Under the pieces are notes generated by a model that saw only the letters and a program-made list of their open reading frames with translations, did not search any database and was not told the DNA's origin. This document shows, piece after piece, positions 38,779-49,002 of a DNA stretch of 64,000 nucleotides. Where the stretch lies: the NCBI GenBank assembly GCA_905331475.1, contig CAJNYU010001875.1:186001-250000 (forward strand), given 5' to 3'. The stretch's first letter is position 1. Every line of letters starts with the position of its first letter. The position numbers and the translations under genes were made by a program. Origin of the DNA: Rotaria socialis (lineage: Eukaryota; Rotifera; Eurotatoria; Philodinida; Philodinidae).

Positions 38779-39769
38779 CTTATCTGAAAAATAAGTGATT
38801 GTTGAAAAAGAAATATAGTCATGAAAAAAATAACAAATGTGAAATGGTATTCGCCATCATCATATTGTTGATTTCATTGCAATGAGTTAGAAAACCTTCG
38901 TGTAGAAATTTTAAAGATGCTTTTTTTACCTATGAAGATTTTTCAGTAAATAGATTTTTTTAGGTTTTTTATCGGTTTCTAAAAGTTTTATTTATTAAAA
39001 ACAGTTTCTTCGAAGACTAAAAAAATGACATCTATTGAACATAATATCGGACCAATAAGCGATATCCATACTTTATTCAAAAGATACTTTTATATAAAAT
39101 AGAAATTGTGTTCAATCGAAGACGAAGATCTGATGTTACCTTAAAAAAATAAATCCACTAGAGTGTGCTCGTAGGTAGCCGCTGACAATCAATCACTGGA
39201 AATTATAGTAATCAGAAACTTTGAGAAATATCAAGAGACGAATAGTGCCTCATATCATGAGTGATGTTATTATTTTTTTCCATGCCATGCTCTAGTACTT
39301 AACTCATTCCGTTGTTTTTCGGTTGGAAAGAATGTTATGAGTAAATGTCTTCGTGAACATCAGATTAAACCAATACAATTGATGTAAACCTTTGTATGCT
39401 GTATATACTTTACATACAATCAATTGATACTGTGCCGATATTGATGGCACGCTTCGATGATTCTCTTCCTCTTCCTTCTGTTCTCTTTCCATTGTTATAA
39501 TATATCTCACTCCTATATATACGTGTAATACACGTATGAAGTTGTTACACTCTGGATATGTGAATGAGCGAATAAACATCGTTGTCGTGAGTAGCGGTAA
39601 ACTACTCCACTTCTATCCAGTTTGTCATTGACATATCAAACCCAAAGAGAGTCCTATTTATCATTGCGGATACTTGATTAATATAATTTTCGTATGGAAG
39701 CTTTATATTGATTGTCAATTTGAATACGAAAAGATACATAAAAGCTACACTGGACTTTACCAGTTGCTT
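38779..39769. other. Spacer upstream of RPS25
   Basis: No gene seen; the ribosomal-protein promoter is presumably in the first few hundred bases. The minus-strand frame at 39304-39579 has no recognisable homology. Confidence 0.45.
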
Positions 39770-40637
39770 CCCAGTGAAAAATATTACTAAAAAAGAACGG
39801 TAAAGAATGCGTTCCAAAAGAACTGAAGCTCTTTTTTTAAGAAAATAAAACGTTCCACAATAAATGGAAACCGTTCTCAAATGGAACGAACTAGAACGCA
39901 TTCTATCTTTCTAAGAAGATGTTCATGGTCGTTTCGAAATGGAACAGTGAAGAACGCATTCTGCCACTTGTGGAACGCTTTCCTTCTTTAAAATGGTTAA
40001 CCTTTCTGATCACCTGGGTGATCATTAATAGATGAATCTACAATTAGTCAAAAGACTGTTCCTGATGCAACTTGACGAGCTCTATCGAATGGCGTACTCC
40101 AATTCGTTGTAACTGAAACCGTTATTAAAATAATAATTTTTCTAAATGAGACCAAATATCACTAAAGTAAAGTTGAATGAAGATTCCATCATTTCTCACA
40201 TCAATTTCAACCTGCTTTGCTTCAGACCTTTCATTTTAGAATGAAAATGTGGTTTGCTTCGAAAAGAAAGCATTCATCTCTTCAGAGAATCCATTGTCTT
40301 AAAGGCTCGTGAGAGAACGTAAAAGGAAGCTATTTTATTTCGATGAAATGCTATGTTAACCGTTCCGAAAGAAAATGAACTAGAATGAATTCTACTGGTT
40401 TAAGAATGATTCAGAATGCTTTCTCATCAAATAGGGAACGATTTTTCAGTATAGAAGAAAGTATTCCATACTAGTGTGGAACGGTAAAGAACGAGTTCCT
40501 TCAGATCGAGAATATTTCTTTCTGGCTCTGGACGCATTCGCTCAAACAAGGAACGCATTATCTACGTAGGAGAGAGGTTTCCATCTCCACATGAAACCAT
40601 TCTATTCCGTTTTTTTTTCGAAATATTTTTCACTGGG
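39770..40637. mobile_element. 868-bp non-autonomous element with perfect 16-bp terminal repeats and GAACGCATTC-like words
   Basis: CCCAGTGAAAAATATT at 39770-39785 recurs as its exact reverse complement at 40622-40637. Similarity continues inward on both arms (AAAAAGAACGG against AAAAAAAACGG). The interior is full of GGAACG, AGAACGCATTC, GAATGCGTTCC and AGAATGA variants in both orientations. No ORF encodes a transposase. I could not see a convincing target duplication at the ends. Confidence 0.7.
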
Positions 40638-40759
40638 TTTCACAATCAATAACGCAAAGAATGATCAAATTGATCTCTCTGCTATTTTCTCTTTGACTAC
40701 TAGTTGAGAGATAATTCATAATTATTTTATCTTATAATTATTTTCCGATTAGAATAATT

Positions 40760-41069
40760 AATTATTTTAAGACGTTTCTTGGATATTTTTCTCCTGCTTC
40801 AGTTTTATGTTATTTCGTGTTATGCTTTTGTTTTTACTATTTACAATTTGTATCTCACTATTCTTTTTCTTTTAAATAGTAGAATGGAACGTCAAAACAT
40901 ATAAGTTTTATCGGCCAATATTACCGTCTTGCCATTCCGCCCCACTATTAAAAGAAAAAGAATAGTGAGATACAAATTGTAAATAGTAAAAACAAAAACG
41001 AAAACATAATACAAAATAAAATAAAACTGAAGTACGAGAAAGATATCTCCGAAACATCTTAAAATAATT
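40760..41069. mobile_element. Foldback element with about 125-bp arms
   Basis: The left arm (about 40760-40882) and right arm (about 40941-41069) are imperfect reverse complements, most obviously TTTTTACTATTTACAATTTG and TATCTCACTATTCTTTTTCT with their exact complements on the right. The loop is about 58 bp. A 13-bp direct repeat TATTTTATCTTAT lies outside both arms (40723-40735 and 41115-41127). No coding potential. Confidence 0.8.
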
Positions 41070-41220
41070 GATAAAAACATCAAAACAAAAGGAAGAGAAA
41101 AAACAAAATAATACTATTTTATCTTATCCTAGGGCAATCCTTCCGATCGTCTGAACGAACATCTTAAAAGGTCTGAAATGGCTATAAAACGGTATAAGCA
41201 GGCATTCATTTTCATCTTAT

Positions 41221-41385
41221 ATTACCGCAACCCGTAAGCTCGTTTTACGAACCGTCTTTTTTGCTAGAAAACGGCTACCGTTTTTAACACTATTATTATT
41301 CGTTGTCTGAGCTGACAGAAAACGGCGCCGTTTTATAAGTTACTGTTTTTACGGTATTTTACGCACTGTTTTCTTCAACATGGGT
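41221..41385. repeat. Short repeat rich in CGTTTTAC/ACGG words
   Basis: CGTTTTACG, AAACGGCTACCGTTTT, AAACGGCGCCGTTTT and TTTTTACGGTATTTTACG recur within 160 bp, resembling the ACGG-rich elements at 62.9-63.9 kb. I could not define termini. Confidence 0.5.
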
Positions 41386-41961
41386 ATGTGTGAAATCATC
41401 AAAACAAGAATAAGATACATGTCAACTATAAGATGAACATTTTCGTTCTTATGTTTATGAGATCACTTCAAGTGAACATCAAATAAAACACCATTCTAAA
41501 ACTTATCAAGATCGAACTAGTGTATCCGAATATGGTCCACTTTTACCTCATAGTTTACAGTAGAATCACCCACATCTATTCATAGACTGTTTCGCAGTTT
41601 TACTAATATTTTGATAGTCTTTGACGAAATATAAGCTAGAATTGAGGTAAAATCTTTATTTCCTGACTTTCTACACTGGCTACATTAAAGTATTATTTAA
41701 ACTGTCATGAGTATTTTAGAAAAAATAAGCTTACNAGGCAGTATTTAGGGGATAAATTTAGAATTTAGATGCATGTTTTTTCTTGAGAGCGCCATATAAT
41801 TTTCTGCATTTCACTTATATTCAAATTCGAGTTAGGAGATTATTCAAAAATAAACTGCTGTTTCTAAGATTGAGTGAAACTTTCAAAGACTATGCAGATC
41901 TACTATTAGCCATCCCATATGTTTCATTACGATGAAACTGTGGCGCAGTTACGGCATAACT
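41386..41961. other. Repeat-island spacer, no gene seen
   Basis: A+T-rich, containing an unresolved base at 41735. Nothing recognised. Confidence 0.4.
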
Positions 41962-42117
41962 GCGATCGCACTGTGACCTGTAGTTGCAGAAAATTTCGAC
42001 GTAACTACGCGTAACTACGATGAAAAAATTGCAACTACGGGTAGTTACGGTGAGAAAATCCAAGTTACTCATAACTGCGTCCAAGTATTTCGCAATTATG
42101 GGTCACAGTGTCGTCGC
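41962..42117. mobile_element. 156-bp inverted-repeat element with GTAACTACG words
   Basis: GCGATCGCACTGTGACC (41962-41978) faces GGTCACAGTGTCGTCGC (42101-42117), an inverted repeat matching at 15 of 17 positions. Between and just outside are GTAACTACG, GCGTAACTACG, GGGTAGTTACGG and ATAACTGCG. The same words start upstream (GCGCAGTTACGGCATAACTG at 41944-41963), so the real element may be wider. Confidence 0.6.
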
Positions 42118-42655
42118 AATTGGTGCAAAAGATGATATAGACCAGGTTTTCATTTTATTTGTACTTTTATTCTGAATTTAAAATATTTTTGCACAAAATG
42201 AAAAACTTAAAACGATAAAATAAAAATTTTTATAAAAAATATAAAAAACAATTTTTAAATTAAAAATTTTCACAATAAAAATAATTGAAAAATTAAAACC
42301 TAAAAAAATTTCAAAATTTACTAAGTTAAAAGTTAAAAAAAAATTAAAACTTAAAAATTAAGGATAATAAAGATAAATATCCAAAAAATAAAAATACTAG
42401 CATCTAAAACAATTTTTTAAAATTTAATAAATAGAAGAAAAAAAATTTAATTACAAAAAATTGAAAAACTAAAAAGATTTTAATCTAGAAAAATTTAAAA
42501 AAAAATAAAAAGTATGTATTCTACTGCTTATAGTAGAATGACCTGTGAAATAAAATGTGCCGAGCACTACTATTTATACTGATTTTCTGTGACTATGTTT
42601 TATTGTTAGAGTGTAGCCAATTACAAGGAGGAATAATTTATAATTGGCCATTTAT
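42118..42655. other. Very A+T-rich low-complexity stretch
   Basis: About 42170-42520 is almost only A and T, with AAAAATTTAAAA-type runs. No gene. Confidence 0.7.
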
Positions 42656-42800
42656 ACCTACAAGGGATCGTAGGATGCGATCACTAGGACGCAGTTACGT
42701 TGATCTGCATCACAATAAGCGTCGTTTCTTATAGAAATCTTCACTACGATCAATGCGCCATAGTCACGCGTATCTGCGGCACAGTTGATAAAAAAGAGAC
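42656..42800. repeat. Second GCAGTTACG-word patch
   Basis: GACGCAGTTACGTTGATCTG, TCACTACGATC and TAGTCACGCGTATCTGC resemble the words in the 41.96-42.12 kb element. This may be a diverged relative or the other end of the same insertion, with the A+T-rich stretch in between. Confidence 0.4.
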
Positions 42801-42879
42801 GACATGGGATTGTATGAGATTTAAGTCGCTTATAAATAAACAAATGTATACGAAGTGTGCCATATTACATGGTTTCCCA

Positions 42880-43190
42880 GGTGAGTGAATTCAACAGTGA
42901 ATCCTATCGGATTTCATGAGATCCGACAAGCCGACAAAATCCGGTCAGATTCCTAGTCACACACCTACTAATGGATCCGACGGAAAAAAATCATTTTCTT
43001 AATAACCAATGAATAAGCATCTGGTCCCAACAGAACACATGGGTCGAATGGTTATGGCGGATTCCGTTAAATTCCGACACTGGAACCTATCGAATTCCAA
43101 CACTAGGGTTCCGATTGTAGGTCGCACACCCAGATACCGATAGGATTTCGTCGGCTTAATGAAATCCATACCATATCCGATACATGAGAT
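42880..43190. repeat. Element-like repeat with TCGGATTTC/ATTCCGACA words
   Basis: Begins near CCCAGGTGAGTG. AATCCTATCGGATTTC (42899-42914) is matched in inverse by CCGATAGGATTTCG (about 43138-43151). Between are GATCCGAC, AAATCCGGTC, GGATTCCGTT, AATTCCGACAC, GAATTCCAACAC and GGTTCCGATT. Termini are not sharp. Confidence 0.5.
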
Positions 43191-43315
43191 GCCTAGTTCG
43201 ACTTGAAATATAAATAGACATCTAATGACTATTCACAACTCGAAAGTAAACGGAAAAAAAATCGCGACCATTTAAAAATTATCCCAGAGCAAAGGAAAAG
43301 ATCGTCAAATTCACA

Positions 43316-43445
43316 GCCCATTTATAATTTAGGAATAGATTTAGGAATAGACTTTAGAGTTCCTTTTTATAAATTATAAAATTTATAAATTGACCTTCAC
43401 TCCCATTTATAAGTTAGGAATAGATTTAGATTTCCTTTTTATAGG
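43316..43445. repeat. Direct repeat of CCCATTTATAA(T/G)TTAGG unit
   Basis: CCCATTTATAATTTAGGAAT and CCCATTTATAAGTTAGGAAT start two copies about 85 bp apart, each continuing into AGATTTA and a CCTTTTTATA segment. Confidence 0.75.
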
Positions 43446-43525
43446 GTTTGATGGTAGGGTATCGATGTAGGTGTGATGAAAGGCGAACATACCCCGGTCT
43501 ACACACAAACACAACATAGCAAGTG

Positions 43526-44220
43526 TGAATGCCTATCATTTACCACAAATTGTCATCCCCACATACATCCCTACATCATATCCCTATTTGTGGATGATAA
43601 AAGTAATATTATCCCTACTGGTGACTAAATAGGGATTTTGATTTAGGGATTTTTCAATTTAGGGATTTTTTTTTTGAAATATCAGATATATCGTATACGT
43701 CATGATGAAACATCATGTTCTACCTTGCTGAAAAACGTTTTTTTTCCATCAAAGGCAGGTGGTGCCCCAAAAACTGTAGTACGTGCAAACACATTCTGGT
43801 CACCAGAATCCTAAAAAGCGACTCAACCTTATCTCTCTACTAGTATGTCTCTGTTTTATATCTCTGTATCTGGTCACCAGAATCCTAAAAAGCTAATCAA
43901 TCATGTCCGTCTACTGGTATCTCTCTATTTGATATCTGTCTATCTGGTCACCAGAATGTGTATGCACGTACTGCTGTAGTTGGGGCACCACCTGCCTTTG
44001 ATGGAAAAAACGATTTTCAGCAAGATAGAACATGATGTTCCATCATGATGTATACGACATATCTTATATTTCAAAAAAAAATCCCTAAATTGAAAAATCC
44101 GTAAAGCAAAATCCCTATTTGGCCACCAGTAGGGATAATATTATTTTTATCATCCACAAATAGGGATATGATGTAGGGATGTATGTGGGGATGGCGATTT
44201 GTGGTAAATGATAACCAATC
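43526..44220. mobile_element. 695-bp foldback transposon with perfect 8-bp flanking duplication
   Basis: Left arm (about 43534-43806) and right arm (about 43944-44213) are long, well-conserved reverse complements, for example TATCATTTACCAC against GTGGTAAATGATA and GCAGGTGGTGCCCC against GGGGCACCACCTGC. AGCAAGTG at 43518-43525 and again at 44221-44228 is a perfect 8-bp direct repeat just outside. The central part is two tandem 74-bp units. No ORF. Foldback elements with 8-9-bp duplications can be hAT- or Mutator-related; I cannot tell which. Confidence 0.85.
43796..43954. repeat. Two tandem 74-bp units anchored by CTGGTCACCAG palindromes
   Basis: CTGGTCACCAG starts at 43796, 43870 and 43944, exactly 74 bp apart. 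Between them are two similar units (CCTAAAAAGC, TATCTCTCTA, CTGTCTATCTGG-type sequence). They form the loop of the foldback element. Confidence 0.9.
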
Positions 44221-44228
44221 AGCAAGTG

Positions 44229-46156
44229 CGCGTGCAGGGGAAGGCGGACAACGGGTTCACACCCACCCACCCACGCCCCACACCCTCAGCTGTCAGTTAC
44301 TTTATGGGCTGCGATTCGACCTATATTTCCTATAATCCCTATATTTTCAAAAACGACCTATTTTTGTCCTATATTTTCCTAAAAATTCCTAGTTTTCCTA
44401 TATTTTATCAAAAAAAGTAGAAAATTTCCGAAAACCTCTTTATTTTGCTATTGTTTTTAGACAAAAAAAAAACTTTTAATGTGTATAATCATGTGTTTTG
44501 AACAAATTCTTGTATTATAGTGACATTTGTTCTAAATAGTATTTTTCCTTTCGCCTATTTAGTGGGCTGACTGAGAACTTGTTTAATACTAAGTACAAAA
44601 TACAAGATAGTTCAAAAGGAAAAAAAAATTCACNTTTTAGTGAAGTTTTAGTTAGATATAAAAGCTGTGTATATATACATGTATATATACATCCCTGGAA
44701 AAAAATAAGTTCTCCTGTGTATATGCATTTTCATTTACACTTATTTATTACCAGAAAAAATTGAGTTATGATAAAATACAAAATAAACTTGTAGAAAATA
44801 ATAAGTAATGAATGCTGATTATCAGGACAATAAAATTAGTTTGAGATTTTTTGGGAAATCATGTCCGTAATCTGAAACGCCTCCTTTAATTTATGAGAAT
44901 AGTATTTGTCTTTTTCATGTATTTTTTTTCAAAGTTTATGATCTACTTTGCTGTTATTTATCGATTTGAGAAAGCTTTTCTAATGGTCCTCGAATTAGCG
45001 GCTTATTTCAGTAGAAAAATTACATAAGGATCTTGGCTACGGTTGAACTGTTTATAACAGCTTCATTAAAATGATTTTCGAGCAGAGCAATTAAAAAACA
45101 CAAAAAAAATTGAATAGAAGCAGTGTATCAAGCGTCCTCTCTTTTTGTCATTTTTTTGTCGAAAATCCTATATTTTTGACAACTTTGATCCTCTAAGGAT
45201 TCCTATATTTTTAAAAAAGTGCAATTAGAGGCCAGGTTACTTTCCTTATGAAATTTCCGTTATTATCTAAAGAGGAAAAGCAATAAAATCTGCAAAATAA
45301 AGGGTTTTCATTATTTTTTGGTCATGAGTGCATATATTGCGACTATTATATCCTGAAGCTGCAACTAAGTATCTGAGAAAAAAGAAATTAATATTTAAAT
45401 TGAAAAAAGATAGTACAAATGAGATTAAATAGATTACAATTTTTAGGAGAGAAAGGATAGAGATAATTGCATAGTCTGAGAGAATAATCTTGTCATCAAA
45501 ATAAATATACGTATGTTTCCATGTAGTAAATACTTTTTCTTGATAGTTATGAAGCAATTATAGAGCACCTGCACAATTTTCTCTCCAAAATTGTTTATAC
45601 CATATAACTTCACTGTGTATTACACTTTATCGATTGATTTGTACTGTACAGACTGGTAATACCAATTAAATTTTTCTATAGATCAACTTTAAAAGCGGTC
45701 TATATATTACTAATCACTGAGATACAAAGATGCAGCTGTTCTTCTAATTTTATAATAATAATATACAGCGCTTCAATTCTTGCGACGTCTAGCATTCGCT
45801 TTACAAAAGTTCGTTTTGATGCATATAGGAATATATTCCGCACCTTATGGTAAATCTCTAGTAATCGCATCGCCTAGTATAGCTAGGCGTTAGAAAATAT
45901 CCGTTCGCAACTATGATTTTAGAAATTTCTTTTTTTCTTGGATGATGCATGAAATACAGGTTTCATTATTATCAGTAATTAATCTAGTGGGTGAGCGCTG
46001 CCCATCTAAAATGAAACCTAAATAAAACACTGATTAAGACGCAGCTGCTTCTGCCATTTTTCTATGACTAGACTATAAATATCCCTTAATTGAAAAAAAT
46101 ATTAAAATACATGAAAATTACCATAGATTCAAACATTGTAGTATCGTTAAAGAAAA
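44229..46156. other. Repeat-derived spacer upstream of the 7TM gene
   Basis: Starts with a CCCACCCACC run (about 44261-44281), then TATATTTCCTA-type low complexity (44320-44415), and similar CCTATATTTTT words near 45167-45210. An unresolved base is at 44634. No gene seen; the minus-strand frame at 45267-45557 is unsupported. Confidence 0.5.
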
Positions 46157-47125
46157 ATGCCGTTTACAGCAGCAACAGCTGATGCAATGTCGCGTTGGCT
46201 CAATTATCTTATTGCTTTGCCGATGGTAATCTTTGGTACCATTGGAGGGATATTAACTATAATCATCTTTACGAGACAAAGTTATTTTCTACGAAATCCA
46301 ACAATTCAATATCTATTAGCGGGAGCAGTCATGACAGCACTACATCTCCCATCTGTCTATTTACAAGGTATACTTGTCGATGGTTTCGGTTTAGGCATAT
46401 ACAATACGAATATTATTGTCTGTCGAGAACATCATTATCTATTTTATTCGACAACAGTTGCAACTATTTCATTTCCATGTTGGGCTGCATTCGATCAGTA
46501 TATTAGTACATCGCGTGACGCTACTGTTCGACGTCGTTGGAGTTCAATACGGATGACTCGATTTGCCATTGTCGGTACAATAATCTTCTGGAGCATCGTA
46601 TATTTTCCAATTATCTTTATGGTTAGCAATGCTAGCGGTCTTTGTGCTTTTATAGAGAGTCCACTTTCAAGAATGAATGACTATTTCGTAACACCTGTAG
46701 CCTACACAATTGCTCCACTTGCTGTAATCGTTGTATGTACGCGTGGTATTATTCGAAATCTTCAATCGGATAGAGGTCACAATCATAATAATAATTTAAA
46801 GATACAAGTTCGTCGTATGCTTATTCCTCAATTAATTATTCTTAGCATTTCTGGAATACCATTTGGTTTATATAGTATCTATACACAGGCAACAAGTAAA
46901 ACATATAAAAGTGTTGATCGATTAGCAATTGAACACTTGTTTCAAACAATTATTCGTTTATTTTATCATCTCAATTTTGTCTGTACATTTTACACATATT
47001 TGTACAGGTCAAAAGAGATGAGAAAAAATTTTAAACGACTAATGTACGGATTGATTCGAAGGAATCAAATTGAACCAACAGACATGTCGCAGAACAATAC
47101 ATTTATTCTTAACACACTCAGATAA
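46157..47125 (+). CDS. Intronless seven-transmembrane receptor (rhodopsin-like GPCR)
   Basis: A single 322-residue frame with seven hydrophobic segments: about 15-38 (LIALPMVIFGTIGGILTIII), 49-70, 87-115 (LFYSTTVATISFPCWAAFDQ), 133-156, 178-195, 223-245 (MLIPQLIILSISGIPFGLYS) and 262-285. After TM3 comes FDQYISTSR, in the place of the DRY motif. Cys87-like and Cys161-like residues (VCREHHY, GLCAF) could form the extracellular disulfide. The C-terminal tail is short. There is no family-typical NPxxY; FYTYLYRS follows TM7. Orphan receptors of this kind form large lineage-specific expansions in bdelloids; the ligand is unknown. Confidence 0.8.
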   Translation: MPFTAATADAMSRWLNYLIALPMVIFGTIGGILTIIIFTRQSYFLRNPTIQYLLAGAVMTALHLPSVYLQGILVDGFGLGIYNTNIIVCREHHYLFYSTTVATISFPCWAAFDQYISTSRDATVRRRWSSIRMTRFAIVGTIIFWSIVYFPIIFMVSNASGLCAFIESPLSRMNDYFVTPVAYTIAPLAVIVVCTRGIIRNLQSDRGHNHNNNLKIQVRRMLIPQLIILSISGIPFGLYSIYTQATSKTYKSVDRLAIEHLFQTIIRLFYHLNFVCTFYTYLYRSKEMRKNFKRLMYGLIRRNQIEPTDMSQNNTFILNTLR

Positions 47126-49002
47126 ATAAATAATGTCTAGTTATAATCAATCGATCGAGAAGACAAAATCAGTGTCGTATATTGTAATTATTTTAATTGT
47201 TGTTTATGTTTAATTGTAAGTGAACGATTAACTAAAAATAAATATTTGTCGTATAAAGTAAACAACTTTTTTCATTTGTTTGTGAATACGTACATGAAAA
47301 TCAAAAATTGTACAGATTACATTGCGGGATGGGCTCAGGTATGAAGTGCAAGTTAGAATTTGTGGAAGTGATGGCAACATACACCTATAACCTTATTGTC
47401 ATTCGCTTAGAGGCCTTTACATTCCACACCAGTAATGTCAACGACAGTTTTTTTTTTTTAGTTTATTTATTAGCAAATTTATACCAAGAAAATATAATTC
47501 TAAATACTATCTCATACACATCGTAGGTATGAATTCGATATAAGAAAACACGTGAACGTGATAACAAAATATAAATGATACGGTACACTAATTGAAGGGA
47601 AAGAAATGAGCGTGTTATTTACAATTTGTCGGGCAATTAATGCACGTCTATAAATATGGACAAACGGCCTGTTAGGTAGTGGCGCTATCTGCGACCACTA
47701 CCTCTCTTTGTTCTCATATCTATCTATTGGTCATGAGACCTAAGTGAATTCGGATTGGAAGAAGTTGTAGTTGAAGTGATTCTAGTTGAAGTCGGTTTGA
47801 AGAAAGAAAGAGTTAGGTAAACGTAACTATCTAACACGGCCTATAGTGCTTTTTGCAACTATCATAACTTGAATTTTTCTTAAGATTATTTTAACAGCTG
47901 TCAGCGTTTCTATTAGACACGAACGGAACCGGACGTTACTTTTTTTCTTACGTTTTAGCCTAGGCAAAAGTGAGTTCATGTTAATATATTCACGCATTCA
48001 GGGACGAAACTATCTTGCCTACATCTATTTCAGAGGGTGCGAGTCATTATAATAATAATATGATATTTGATGTAAATTTCAGAACTCTATAAGCATGCAG
48101 ACACACGTGGTCTGATAAATTGAGAAAACACTTTTGTTTTGTGACTTCAATAGGGTCACAAACATTCTATCATATGGGTTATTTAATGACATGAAATTCT
48201 CTACTCAGCATTAATCGAAAGGTACATAGAAAGTCTCACTGAAATAAGCCTTTACTAAGGATTACAAATTTTGTTTTCATAGTAAACAGAAAAAAAATGT
48301 ATATCGTTTGAAATTTCCATCTTCTATTCTCTCTATTCATTCAGCATTCAACAACGATTATTCTTTTTTTAAACAACAAGTGCCTATAGTGTTACAGAAT
48401 CGGATGATACTCATTTTTTTCCACTGATCTATATCGAAATAATATATATAGTTAAACTAGCTTTCTGATTGTAAACCGATTCCTCCGTTTCTAAATACCA
48501 AGAAGTTTTCACATTCAATTAAAATGAAATATTCGTTTTTTTACGCCATTTTGATTTTCAGATTTTATGAAATACAAAAAAAACTCAGACATTCACCTGG
48601 TCTCTAGAAAAATGCCTACTAAATGAGAGCATCTTGCTCCTATTCGATTTATTTAGAGTGAAAAAATTTAATCACTAATATCAATCGACTTTTTGTTAAC
48701 GGATACTGAATAATTGATGTTCGCTCTCGGGAAATAGAACGAAGAACATTCGATTGATCTACATAGATCAATGATTTGAATCGATGAAAAATATGTTTAA
48801 ATTTACACTGAAAATAGTTCATGATTTATGCTGTGCGTTGGTCAAGCAATTAGGATAAAAGCATGAAATTAGTTCTTCATCAAAGTGTGCCAATAGTTAT
48901 TCAATGGAATTTATCAATAAGAGCAGAAAACTGGAAGAGGAATGATTTATTTATTCATATATTTATTTTTCGGTTGTAAAATAGTGTTTTTCTACCAATG
49001 AT
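47126..49002. other. Intergenic spacer with one strong hairpin
   Basis: No gene recognised. The ORF at 47308-47526 lacks homology. The first part is likely 3'UTR of the 7TM gene. A 12-bp-stem hairpin lies at 47674-47703. Confidence 0.5.
47674..47703. other. Perfect-stem hairpin with a single bulge
   Basis: AGGTAGTGG pairs with CCACTACCT, and inside CGC pairs with GCG around a TATCT loop, with one A bulged. This is stronger and more G+C-rich than its surroundings. No known RNA class recognised. Confidence 0.6.

Noticed and set aside
43526..44220. CTGGTCACCAG array as a CRISPR or satellite
   Set aside because: Only three palindromes at 74-bp spacing with similar, not unique, spacers, inside a foldback element of an animal genome.
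46195..46506. Plus-strand ORF inside the 7TM gene
   Set aside because: Alternative frame of the receptor; no family similarity.
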